Below, in pieces: positions 1 through 7,070 of a stretch of 10,496 bases of DNA. The stretch's first letter is position 1. Each line of letters begins with the position of its first letter. Source of the DNA: DATMXP01 sp964460935 (GTDB taxonomy: Bacteria > Acidobacteriota > Terriglobia > Terriglobales > Acidobacteriaceae); NCBI GenBank assembly GCA_964460935.1, contig CAYWSM010000446.1, positions 1-10,496 on the forward strand, given 5' to 3'. The notes under the pieces were generated by a model. It had not been told where the DNA came from and searched no databases. It worked only from the letters and a program-made list of their open reading frames with translations. The translations under genes and the position numbers were made by a program.

Positions 1-1
1 G

Positions 2-1411
2 GCGACATTCACAGTAAAGGCCACAGACTCCGGCAATCCCGTACAGACCGCTACCCAGTCGCTGAGCATTACCACCCTCAATGGAGGCGTGAATAATGCC
101 GAACTCAATGGAAAGTACGCATTCACGATGCGCGGGTTCGATACCGGCAATTCGAATTTCATCGTAATGGCGGGCAGCTTCTCGGCCGATGGCGCAGGGA
201 ATATTACTGGCGGCGTGATGGACGTCAATTCTGAGACGGGCGGTCCCGAGAATTTGGCGATCAGCGGCGGTACCTATTCCGTGGGCGCGGATAACAGGGG
301 CATGCTGACGCTTTCAACGCAACAGGGCAATTCGACCTATGCGATTTCGCTGGGCTCCATTTCCTCCGGTGTCGCGTCACTGGGACACATAGTCTCTACC
401 GATGCGCGGATTCTCAGCGGCGTCCTGAAGAAGCAAGACACTACCGCGTTCGGACTCGACAAATTCAATGGCTTCTACGCATTCGGGATGAACGGTCAAG
501 AGCATGGTGGCGGATATTTCGCATCTGTCGGACGGCTTGATGCGAACGGCGCTGGCGCCTTTACCGGCAACGTTGATGCGAATGATGCCGGCACCGTGAA
601 TCCCAATCAGTCAATTGCCGGTACATACGCCGTCGCGGATGCCACGAACGGTCGTCTGACGCTTACCGACACTACAGATGGCACGCACATGGCGATGTAC
701 GTGGTCTCGGCAAGAGAATTCATGCTGGTCAATATCGATGCGAGCGGGTCGCCGCTGTCCATTGGCACTGTCCTCGAGCAGTCTGGAAGCTTCAGCAATG
801 CGTCAATGAATGGCGTCAGCGTGATGTGGCTTCAGGGCAACACGAGTCCGACGACATCGGAGGTTCAACTCGGATTCTTCACAGCAAACGGAAGCGGCAA
901 CTTTACCTTGTCGCAGGACAAGAACGACGGTGGGACTGTAACTTCGGGCACCCAGTCCGGTACGTATAGCATCAGTGGTACGGGCCGAATGACAGTCTCT
1001 GCAGGAAGCGGCGCTCCCATCATTTACCTGGTAAGCCCGAACCAGGGATTCCTCATGGGGACGGATTCCAACGTGGAGTTCGGCTACTTCGAGCCGCAAT
1101 TGGCCAGCACGTTCACCAACGCTTCCATTTCGGGCAACTACATGTTCGGAGATCAACCACCTGAGCTGAATGGCTCCAACGTGAAGTCCGGCGTGGTGAC
1201 CGCCGACGGCAATGGTGCAATTTCCGGAACTGTCGATTCCAACAAGTCCGGTACGTTCGCAACCAGTACGTTAACCGATAACTACTCCGTGGCAAGCAAC
1301 GGGAGAGCGACATTGTCCGAGTCGGTCTTGTATCTTATTTCCCCATCGAAGGGTTTCATGATCCAGGTCGATAGCGGGACAAAGCCCGTTGTTACAACAG
1401 TTGAGAAGTAG
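2..1411 (+). CDS. Secreted Ig-like/beta-repeat surface protein, C-terminal part (5' end outside window)
   Basis: The reading frame is open from the first complete codon in the window (base 2) to TAG at 1409-1411, so the gene starts further upstream; the GTG at 89 is internal. The first ~30 residues (ATFTVKATDSGNPVQTATQS) match the end of a putative Ig (He_PIG-type) domain. About four related units of roughly 100-115 residues follow, opening near bases 104 (LNGKYAF), 464 (FNGFYAF), 806 (MNGVSVM) and 1124 (ISGNYMF). Each has a strand pair around 'G.F.ADG.GN.TG', a 'D.N..GT' segment, a 'GTYSV....GR.TL' segment and a 'Y.VSP..GFM.' ending. Composition is rich in G, S, T and N with no cysteine, as expected of extracellular beta-sandwich proteins. 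Such proteins are common in Acidobacteriota and usually called Ig-like or hypothetical; a role in adhesion or the cell surface is inference. There is no C-terminal membrane anchor or sorting signal: it ends KPVVTTVEK. Confidence 0.85.
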   Translation, partial: ATFTVKATDSGNPVQTATQSLSITTLNGGVNNAELNGKYAFTMRGFDTGNSNFIVMAGSFSADGAGNITGGVMDVNSETGGPENLAISGGTYSVGADNRGMLTLSTQQGNSTYAISLGSISSGVASLGHIVSTDARILSGVLKKQDTTAFGLDKFNGFYAFGMNGQEHGGGYFASVGRLDANGAGAFTGNVDANDAGTVNPNQSIAGTYAVADATNGRLTLTDTTDGTHMAMYVVSAREFMLVNIDASGSPLSIGTVLEQSGSFSNASMNGVSVMWLQGNTSPTTSEVQLGFFTANGSGNFTLSQDKNDGGTVTSGTQSGTYSISGTGRMTVSAGSGAPIIYLVSPNQGFLMGTDSNVEFGYFEPQLASTFTNASISGNYMFGDQPPELNGSNVKSGVVTADGNGAISGTVDSNKSGTFATSTLTDNYSVASNGRATLSESVLYLISPSKGFMIQVDSGTKPVVTTVEK

Positions 1412-1422
1412 AGCAGAGTAAA

Positions 1423-1457
1423 AGAGAGGCGTTCGCCGCATCGGTGGGCGCCTCTTT
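1423..1457 (+). terminator. Hairpin after the Ig-like repeat gene
   Basis: AGAGGCG at 1425-1431 pairs with CGCCTCT at 1449-1455, and a G-U and an A-T pair extend the stem to 1423/1457. Within the loop, 1434-1437 can pair with 1443-1446, giving a longer imperfect hairpin. It begins 12 bases after the stop codon. Only three T residues occur at the 3' side, so as a factor-independent terminator it is weak; the position is the main argument. Confidence 0.5.
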
Positions 1458-1612
1458 CACTCCGCCTATTCCTTCCTGCTTATGTGTTCCTGAATATCGC
1501 TGTCAACGCGTAATCGCCATTCAACTAACGGTGACGGCGGTCCTGTTCGCAAGATCACAGCGTTCATTACAGATGTGTGTGATAGCTTAGGTTGTTTGGA
1601 TATAGGGCATCT

Positions 1613-2491
1613 ATGGCAATGAAAGTTCGCAAAGCAGTTTTTCCTGCCGCCGGTCTTGGCACGCGATTCCTGCCTGCCACGAAGGCTCAACCGAAGGAAA
1701 TGCTTCCCTTGGTGGACAAGCCCGTTATTCAGTACGGCGTGGAAGAGGCCATGGCAGCCGGATGCGACCAGATCGTAATGGTCACCGGACGTGGAAAGAC
1801 CGCGATCGAAGATCATTTCGATGTCAGCTACGAACTCGAGCAGTTGCTCGAATCGCGCGGCAAAACCGACCTTCTCGCCATCGTTCGCCAGATTTCCGAC
1901 ATGATCCACGTCGCGTATGTGCGCCAGAAGGAAGCCCTTGGGCTCGGTCACGCCGTGCTGACTGCTTGCGAACTTGTTGGTCAGGAGCCGTTCGCCGTTC
2001 TTCTCGCCGACGACGTTATCGATGCCGAAGTCCCGTGTCTTAAGCAGATGATGGATGTCTTCAACCGAACGCAATCGTCGGTGATCGCCTTGCAGAAAAT
2101 TGACGGCCCAAACATTTCCGCCTATGGCGTCATCGCAGGCAAGGAAGTTGCGGGCAACAGCGGCAAGTTATGGGAAGTGACCGATCTGGTCGAGAAACCG
2201 AAATTCGAAGAGGCTCCCAGTAACCTTGCCGTGATTGGCCGCTACATCCTCACGCCGCGTGTCTTCGACATTCTCGCCAAAACCCCTTTCGGAAAAGGCG
2301 GCGAGCTACAACTGACAGACGGTCTCAAAGGTCTGCTGAAGGAAGAAAAACTCTACGGCCTGGTTTTCGAAGGCAAGCGCCACGATACCGGCGACAAATT
2401 GGGCTTCCTGAAAGCCACCGTGGAATTCGCTCTGAAGCGGCCCGACCTTCGGGACGAGTTTGCAAGGTGGTTGAAAACTCTGCCTCTCTAG
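1613..2491 (+). CDS. galU: UTP--glucose-1-phosphate uridylyltransferase
   Basis: Makes UDP-glucose and pyrophosphate from glucose-1-phosphate and UTP in the cytoplasm; UDP-glucose feeds lipopolysaccharide, capsule, glycogen/trehalose and galactose metabolism. The 292-residue product has the nucleotidyltransferase signature near the N-terminus (PAAGLGTRFLPATKAQPKEM, residues 11-30), the GalU segment QKEALGLGHAV (105-115), the metal-binding aspartates in LLADDVID (130-137), an EKP motif before the sugar-binding part, and the C-terminal KRHDTGDKLGFLKATVEFAL. Length is normal for bacterial GalU (about 290-300). ATG 1613 is chosen because the family N-terminus (MKVRKAVFPAAG) begins there or at ATG 1619, and a weak GGG ribosome site lies at 1604-1606. 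The in-frame TTG at 1592 would add seven residues without family support. It is monocistronic: its neighbour downstream is convergent. Confidence 0.95.
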   Translation: MAMKVRKAVFPAAGLGTRFLPATKAQPKEMLPLVDKPVIQYGVEEAMAAGCDQIVMVTGRGKTAIEDHFDVSYELEQLLESRGKTDLLAIVRQISDMIHVAYVRQKEALGLGHAVLTACELVGQEPFAVLLADDVIDAEVPCLKQMMDVFNRTQSSVIALQKIDGPNISAYGVIAGKEVAGNSGKLWEVTDLVEKPKFEEAPSNLAVIGRYILTPRVFDILAKTPFGKGGELQLTDGLKGLLKEEKLYGLVFEGKRHDTGDKLGFLKATVEFALKRPDLRDEFARWLKTLPL

Positions 2492-2493
2492 TT

Positions 2494-2535
2494 GCAAAAG
2501 AAAGGTCCAAAGCCTGATCCGGCCTCTGGACCTCC
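2494..2535 (-). terminator. Terminator between convergent galU and the Tat-exported protein gene
   Basis: AGGTCCA at 2503-2509 pairs with TGGACCT at 2527-2533, and inner GCC/GGC (2512-2514 with 2521-2523) extends the fold. Read on the minus strand the stem is followed at once by TTTCTTTTGC, a good U-tract, so it should end transcription of the gene at 2540-3943. On the plus strand it lies 11 bases past the galU stop, but no T-run follows, so it would act on galU less efficiently. Confidence 0.7.
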
Positions 2536-2539
2536 GATG

Positions 2540-3943
2540 TTAGTTGTTGCCCAGCCGCAGCGGATTATTCCCCTGCGCCCCCATCAGATACCAAGCCGTT
2601 GCTCCAATGTGCAGGTAAGGAAAGTAGTTGAACCCGAACCCGGTATTCAGAATGCTTGTGGAAGCCGTCAAGCCCTGTCCGACGATCAGCGGTTGCTGGT
2701 TCACTGTCTGACCCGCGCCCAGGCTGTTCTGCGCTACCTGCATGCTCTCGATCAGTTGTAACGCCAGATTTATGTCGCCATGGAAGCTCGGCAGGTCTTT
2801 CGCCGGCGCCAATTGCCGGAAGAGCAAAGCCGCGATCAAGTGCCCGGTACCTTCGATCCAGACCGCGTCGGCGTCAACCGATTGATCGCCCAGCACAGTT
2901 CCCAGTTTGCTGAGACTGGCGAACGTCATTCCGTTCACGCGAATTTTCAGCCCTGTATTGTTCGCCCACCCGTTATTGAACGCGAAGCTCGTGTCGGTTG
3001 TCGCCAGGTTGGTCTTGACCCAATCAACTGAAATTGCGAACTTCGGATCCTTGAAAGCCAGATACGACCAGGTCTGAACGTCCTCTGGACTGTTGTCATA
3101 AAAAATGTGAGTGGGATCCGATGTGCCCGTCCAGAAGTGGCCGGAGGGAGCGTCGAACATGGCTTCCACGAACGCACGTGCATGCTGTGCACCGTCGAGC
3201 CACGAATGGTTACCCGTCAGCCGCGCCAGCATGGTGAACAGCGCGTAGACATCGATGTTGTGTTCGGTGGATTTATTCGTCTGTCCGTTGCCGTAGTAGT
3301 AGCCACCCGGAGGAACGTTGACGTTGTCGCGTGTAGTGGTTTCGATAAAGGTTGCAGCTTTTGCCGCGCCATCCAGGTATTTCTTCTGCCCCGTTTGCGC
3401 GTACAGTTGGGCAAGAGCGATAGCCGGCCAAGCCACATCGCCCACGGCGCTTCCCTGGAAGAATGACAACCCCGGCGTTACGTAGATACCATTTGCGTCG
3501 GGTACTCCCGCCATGTACGCCTGCCGAAATCTCCCGTCGCCCGCCGGGTCGGTCTGCTGTGCATACAAAATTGCATCTCCGATGATCCTAGCCCGCGTGA
3601 CGTCGTCGTGTTTTCCGCGCGCCAGATACGTCAGGAGAAGCAAAGCATTGTCATAAATGAAGGCTGTGCTGAAGAAGGTTCCACCGGCAATCTGATCGGA
3701 GTAGCTTTGGCAGAGTCTAGTCGTGGAACCCTGTGCGTACGCATCCATCATTTGATTCAGAAAACGATAAGCGTTCTCCACGGATTCTTTGATGGAGGGA
3801 TTGTCGTTGTGTCCGGGATCGCCATTGCCATGATCCGAAGCGTGAGCCAATCCGATTCCGGCGGTCGATATCAACGCCGATCCGGCCGCTGCGCTGACGC
3901 CCATCTGCATCATCCGCCGCCGCGACATTTGTTTTTCTGTCAT
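2540..3943 (-). CDS. Tat-exported protein with likely (alpha/alpha)-barrel fold, function unknown
   Basis: The 467-residue product starts with a twin-arginine signal: SRRRMMQMG (residues 7-15), then a small-residue hydrophobic stretch and a likely cleavage site after LAHA (32-35). The mature part is alpha-helical with repeated helix-pair segments and conserved-looking blocks: FIYDNALLLLTYL (95-107), TEHNIDVYALFTML (226-239), SPEDVQTWSYLAF (285-297), VWIEGTGH (361-368) and YLHIGATAW (443-451). This resembles six-hairpin glycosidase/epimerase-like proteins usually annotated only as 'Tat pathway signal protein'. Acidic residues in these blocks are catalytic candidates, but substrate and reaction are not known. 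Export across the inner membrane in folded form is expected. ATG 3943 is preferred over the upstream in-frame start at 3964 because AAGGAG (CTCCTT on the plus strand, 3951-3956) lies 7 bases before it and because it puts the twin arginine close to the N-terminus. Confidence 0.85.
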   Translation of the reverse strand: MTEKQMSRRRMMQMGVSAAAGSALISTAGIGLAHASDHGNGDPGHNDNPSIKESVENAYRFLNQMMDAYAQGSTTRLCQSYSDQIAGGTFFSTAFIYDNALLLLTYLARGKHDDVTRARIIGDAILYAQQTDPAGDGRFRQAYMAGVPDANGIYVTPGLSFFQGSAVGDVAWPAIALAQLYAQTGQKKYLDGAAKAATFIETTTRDNVNVPPGGYYYGNGQTNKSTEHNIDVYALFTMLARLTGNHSWLDGAQHARAFVEAMFDAPSGHFWTGTSDPTHIFYDNSPEDVQTWSYLAFKDPKFAISVDWVKTNLATTDTSFAFNNGWANNTGLKIRVNGMTFASLSKLGTVLGDQSVDADAVWIEGTGHLIAALLFRQLAPAKDLPSFHGDINLALQLIESMQVAQNSLGAGQTVNQQPLIVGQGLTASTSILNTGFGFNYFPYLHIGATAWYLMGAQGNNPLRLGNN

Positions 3944-3950
3944 GGAAGTT

Positions 3951-3956
3951 CTCCTT
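3951..3956 (-). promoter_or_regulatory. Ribosome binding site deciding the start of the Tat-exported protein
   Basis: The minus strand reads AAGGAG, then seven bases, then ATG at 3943. This near-perfect Shine-Dalgarno lies downstream of the alternative start at 3964 and therefore rules that start out in practice. Confidence 0.8.
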
Positions 3957-3976
3957 GGGGGCATTCAAGGCTGAGC

Positions 3977-4005
3977 ACAATACATCCGCCCTGTACCAAA
4001 GACAA
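3977..4005 (-). promoter_or_regulatory. Candidate sigma-70-type promoter for the Tat-exported protein
   Basis: On the minus strand TTGTCT (4000-4005) and TATTGT (3977-3982) are separated by exactly 17 bases. Each matches four of six consensus positions. Transcription would begin near 3970, leaving a leader of about 27 bases that contains the AAGGAG site. The match is modest and based on pattern alone. Confidence 0.35.
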
Positions 4006-4100
4006 GAATCAAAGCAGCTTTTTGACGGCCTATCCCAAAGATGGGCCAACTCCCGAACGGCTATGTAAAATACTCTCGTTCAAAGTTCATACGAGGTCTT

Positions 4101-5804
4101 ATGCGCACACTTGCATTCTTGTTGTGCCTTTTCCCCCTGCTTATGACAGCTCAAGACAACAGTCCTTCCGCCGCCGAACTTGGCAAGTTGACTGCACGAT
4201 ATGCTCCGACTCCAATCAAGGTGGAAACCTCTAGTCTTTCCACGGCCGACAAGCAAGCACTGGTGAAACTCATTGAAGCCGCCCGCGTTGTCAATCCGCT
4301 CTTCATGCAGCAACTGTGGAGCAAGAATCTCGAGACTTGGGACAAGGTGAAAGCAGACGAGTCTCCGCTGGGGAAGGCGCGCGCGCATTACTACTGGCTG
4401 AACAAGTCGCCGTGGGATTCCCTCAACGCCCTGAAGGCCTTCATGCCTGGCGTCCCGGAGCGCAAGCCATTGGGAGCCAACTTCTATCCCGAGGACATGA
4501 CGAAGCAAGAATTCGAGAATTGGGTGAAGACGCTTCCCGAGGCGCAGCAGCAGGAAGCTACCGGATTCTTTACGGTCGTTCGCCGCGACAAGAACGGCAA
4601 GCTCAAACTCGTTCCGTACAGTGAAGAGTACAAGTCCGATCTCGATAAGGCCGGTGCTCTGCTCCGCGAGGCCGCCAAACTTACCGACAACGCTACGCTG
4701 AAGAAATTCTGCGAGACTCGCGCCACGGCCTTTGCTTCCAACAACTACTATGAGAGCGATGTCGCCTGGATGGATCTTGATGCTCCCATCGATATTACCT
4801 TCGGTCCCTACGAAACCTATAACGATGAGGTTTTCAACTACAAGGCTGCCTTCGAAACCTACATCACGCTTCGTGATGAAGCCGAGAGTAACAAGCTGAA
4901 AGCCTTTGCCGCTCACCTGCAGGAGATTGAAAACAACCTTCCGGAAGACCCACAGTTCCGTAATCCAAAGCTCGGGGCCGCAGCGCCTATTCGTGTCGTT
5001 AACTCCATCTTTAGTTCCGGCGATGGCAATCATGGCGTCCAGACGGCTGCCTACAACCTTCCCAACGACGAGAAAGTCGTCGCCGAAAAGGGCGCCAAGC
5101 GTGTAATGCTCAAGAACATTCAGCAGGCCAAGTTCGAGAAGGTGCTGATCCCGATCTCGAAGCACACGCTCTCAAAACAGGCACAGTCAGATGTTGCCTT
5201 CGAGTCGTTCTTTACGCACATTTTGGCTCACGAACTGATGCACGGCCTCGGTCCGCAGCAGATCAAGGTCGACGGCAAGGAAACTTCACCGCGCCAGCAA
5301 CTGAAGGAGTTGTATTCGGCGATTGAAGAAGCCAAGGCCGACGCCACTGGCCTGTTCGCACTGCAGTACATGATGGATCACGCGAAGCAGATGAACCTCG
5401 CGGGTGTGCTGAAATCCGACGAGGCGGCGCAGCGCCAGCTTTACACCACGTTCCTGGCCTCCACGTTCCGCACGCTTCGTTTCGGCATTCACGAAGCCCA
5501 CGGCAAGGGCATGGCGTTTCAATTTAACTTCCTGCTCGACAAGGGGGGATTTGTCCAGAATCCCGACGGCACGTTCTCAGTCGATTACAAGAAGATCAAG
5601 GGTGCCGTACGTGATCTAACCAACACGTTACTGATGCTGGAAGCCAACGGCAATTACGATGCTGCGAAGAAAATGTTGGATCAATTGGTCGTCATTCGTC
5701 CGGGAACGCAGAAGATGCTGAATCAATTGACCGACATCCCGGTGGACATCGAGCCGCAGTACGTGACAGCCGACGAACTCGCACCTGCTCGTTCGTCGAA
5801 ATAA
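4101..5804 (+). CDS. Exported M49-like (dipeptidyl-peptidase III-type) zinc peptidase
   Basis: The 567-residue product opens with a signal peptide (MRTLAFLLCLFPLLMTA, then QDNS), so it is probably periplasmic. The zinc motif is HELMH at residues 377-381 (bases 5229-5243), followed 28 residues after the second His by EEAKADATGLFAL (E409, E410, D414), which corresponds to the EEC[RK]AD-type motif of peptidase family M49. Upstream, GPYETYNDEVF and the following NYKAAFETY segment match the conserved substrate-cleft region of the same family. Known M49 enzymes release dipeptides from the N-terminus of oligopeptides, using HExxGH with an extra residue; this protein has the five-residue HExxH form, as in the bacterial branch often annotated as 'Zn-dependent hydrolase' or nudix-linked. 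Start 4101 is chosen because it gives a proper signal peptide with GAGG at 4093-4096; the open frame also reaches an ATG at 4041. Dipeptidase activity is inferred, not shown. Confidence 0.82.
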   Translation: MRTLAFLLCLFPLLMTAQDNSPSAAELGKLTARYAPTPIKVETSSLSTADKQALVKLIEAARVVNPLFMQQLWSKNLETWDKVKADESPLGKARAHYYWLNKSPWDSLNALKAFMPGVPERKPLGANFYPEDMTKQEFENWVKTLPEAQQQEATGFFTVVRRDKNGKLKLVPYSEEYKSDLDKAGALLREAAKLTDNATLKKFCETRATAFASNNYYESDVAWMDLDAPIDITFGPYETYNDEVFNYKAAFETYITLRDEAESNKLKAFAAHLQEIENNLPEDPQFRNPKLGAAAPIRVVNSIFSSGDGNHGVQTAAYNLPNDEKVVAEKGAKRVMLKNIQQAKFEKVLIPISKHTLSKQAQSDVAFESFFTHILAHELMHGLGPQQIKVDGKETSPRQQLKELYSAIEEAKADATGLFALQYMMDHAKQMNLAGVLKSDEAAQRQLYTTFLASTFRTLRFGIHEAHGKGMAFQFNFLLDKGGFVQNPDGTFSVDYKKIKGAVRDLTNTLLMLEANGNYDAAKKMLDQLVVIRPGTQKMLNQLTDIPVDIEPQYVTADELAPARSSK

Positions 5805-5832
5805 TGCTCGCACTCCAGCCGTCGAAGAAGAT

Positions 5833-5864
5833 ATGCCCACTCCGGCTCCCCCCGGAATGGGCAT
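5833..5864. terminator. Strong hairpin between convergent peptidase and Sel1 genes
   Basis: ATGCCCACTCCGG (5833-5845) pairs with CCGGAATGGGCAT (5852-5864): 12 of 13 positions pair, with a 6-base CTCCCC loop. It occupies most of the 67-base gap between two convergent genes and can serve both. Neither side has a clear T-run, so termination may need Rho or rest on stem strength alone. Confidence 0.6.
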
Positions 5865-5871
5865 TCGCAAC

Positions 5872-6855
5872 TTACTGCTGAAACGCCGAAGCGGCAAGTG
5901 GACGGCCGGTATCTCGTCGCAGGGATGCCGCACTCTCCTTAGCTCGCTGCCGTTGTTCCGCATTGAGTTGCTTCTCCAGGCTATGCATCAGATCTTTTCC
6001 GCGGTTATCTCCGGCGATATATGCCGCGTTAATCCACGTGTAGGCCGATTCAATGTCCTTCGCAGCGCCTCGTCCTTCGGAGAGCATGTATCCCAGTTTG
6101 ATCTCGGCTCCGGTTTGTCCCTGTGCTGCGGCTTTCTTAAACCAAGCCATAGCCATGGCATCGTTCTGCGCGACCCCCTGTCCGCGCAGATACATGTCTC
6201 CGAGATTGTGTTGAGCAAGCGCATTGCCCGCCTCGGCGGCCTTCGTATACAACTGTTTCGCGAGTTGCAGATTCTGCTCTCCGCCGAGCCCACGGTCATA
6301 CAGGTAGGCAAGATTCGTCTGGGCGCTGCTATCACCGCTATCAGCAGCGGTTTGGAAGTATTTCCGTGCTGCTTTGTAGTCCTGCTTTACTCCCTGGCCG
6401 TTTAGATACAGGATCCCAAGGTTGTAGTACGCGCGTGCGAAGCCTCGATCCGCAGCCGATCGGAACCAATACAGCGCCCGGGCGTAATTCTTTTCCACAC
6501 CCCAACCGTTCGTGTACATCACTCCCAGGTTCACTTGCGCCGGGACATATCCCTTTTGAGCCGCCTTCTCGAACCACTCCACCGCATCCTTGACTGAATA
6601 TTCCGGACTAATCTTCAGAACCGAAGCGATCCCCATCTGGTTCTGCTCGAAGGCGTGTCCCTCCGAAGCGAGTCTCCGCACCGTCGCCGGATCACATACC
6701 CGGACGTCTCTAGTCGCGCTGCTTGTCAGCACCGCAATACTGCATTGTTCTGAAGTTGGATTGCTGGCCGCGATTCCCGTCAAATTCATAAGAAAAATGA
6801 CGGCGACGCCAAGAACCACCCGGCGTAAAGTCTCTTGCGAGGCAGATGATTTCAA
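5872..6855 (-). CDS. Exported Sel1-repeat (TPR-like) protein
   Basis: From the TTG at 6855 the product has 327 residues: a signal peptide or N-terminal membrane helix (RRVVLGVAVIFLMNLTGIAA, residues 11-30), a short Cys-containing region (C38, C54), one degenerate helix pair (about 66-103), then five Sel1 repeats in exact 36-residue phase (104-139, 140-175, 176-211, 212-247, 248-283) carrying 'A...LG.MY..G.GV..(D/N)...A..WF..AA..G'. A charged helical tail (about 290-327) ends it. Sel1 repeats form a superhelix for protein-protein contacts, typically as adaptors in envelope biogenesis or signalling; no enzymatic activity is implied and the partner is unknown. The open frame extends to a GTG at 6915, but that would put about 20 charged residues before the signal sequence. 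TTG 6855 has GGGAGAGG just upstream and fits an exported protein better. Start choice is moderately sure. Confidence 0.85.
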   Translation of the reverse strand: MKSSASQETLRRVVLGVAVIFLMNLTGIAASNPTSEQCSIAVLTSSATRDVRVCDPATVRRLASEGHAFEQNQMGIASVLKISPEYSVKDAVEWFEKAAQKGYVPAQVNLGVMYTNGWGVEKNYARALYWFRSAADRGFARAYYNLGILYLNGQGVKQDYKAARKYFQTAADSGDSSAQTNLAYLYDRGLGGEQNLQLAKQLYTKAAEAGNALAQHNLGDMYLRGQGVAQNDAMAMAWFKKAAAQGQTGAEIKLGYMLSEGRGAAKDIESAYTWINAAYIAGDNRGKDLMHSLEKQLNAEQRQRAKESAASLRRDTGRPLAASAFQQ

Positions 6856-7007
6856 TTTCCTCTCCCGCTCAGCGTCTGGTCCATGCCTTCGGTGAGCTGT
6901 TACGGGACCCCACACTGGCGAATGAACGCAACTACCACAATGACTTGCCCGTCATTTCTCCGATATCCAAACCTCATCAGCTAAAATGCTGACAACAAAG
7001 GATGTCT

Positions 7008-7070
7008 ATGTTGCTTGAGGCTGGAACGTGGCGTTCTTTGGGTAGTTTCGTCGAGGGGCAGGTGCAGTAA
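7008..7070 (+). CDS. Putative 20-residue leader peptide abutting the winged-helix regulator
   Basis: ATG at 7008 opens a 20-codon frame (begins MLLEAGTW, ends EGQVQ) that stops with TAA at 7068-7070, directly before the ATG of the next gene at 7071 and in the same frame. AAAGGA at 6997-7002 sits five bases before this ATG, a better ribosome site than that of the regulator itself (AGGTG, 7060-7064). It may be a translated leader that couples or modulates regulator translation, or the remains of a longer N-terminus. The peptide has no obvious stall motif, and a frame this short can arise by chance. Confidence 0.4.
   Translation: MLLEAGTWRSLGSFVEGQVQ

Noticed and set aside
1592..1612. TTG start giving a seven-residue longer GalU
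   Set aside because: GalU proteins begin with the MKVRKAVFPAAG-like strand; the extra residues do not belong to the family, and a GGG site precedes ATG 1613.
1466..2074. 202-codon open frame on the minus strand
   Set aside because: Most of it is antisense to galU, which has full family motifs; its product is low in recognisable structure and no ribosome site stands out.
4022..4071. TTGACG (4022) and TAAAAT (4066) as a promoter for the peptidase gene
   Set aside because: They are 38 bases apart, far from the 16-18 needed, and neither has a good partner at the right distance.
3608..4234. 208-codon plus-strand frame crossing from the Tat gene into the peptidase gene
   Set aside because: It overlaps two well-supported genes on different strands and its product resembles no protein family.
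4080..5165. 361-codon open frame on the minus strand
   Set aside because: It lies wholly opposite the M49-like peptidase, whose signal peptide and zinc motifs are clear; the minus-strand translation shows no recognisable domain.
6977..6992. TCAGC/GCTGA inverted repeat upstream of the regulator as an operator
   Set aside because: A 5-bp arm around a 6-base spacer is expected by chance, and no second copy is seen nearby.
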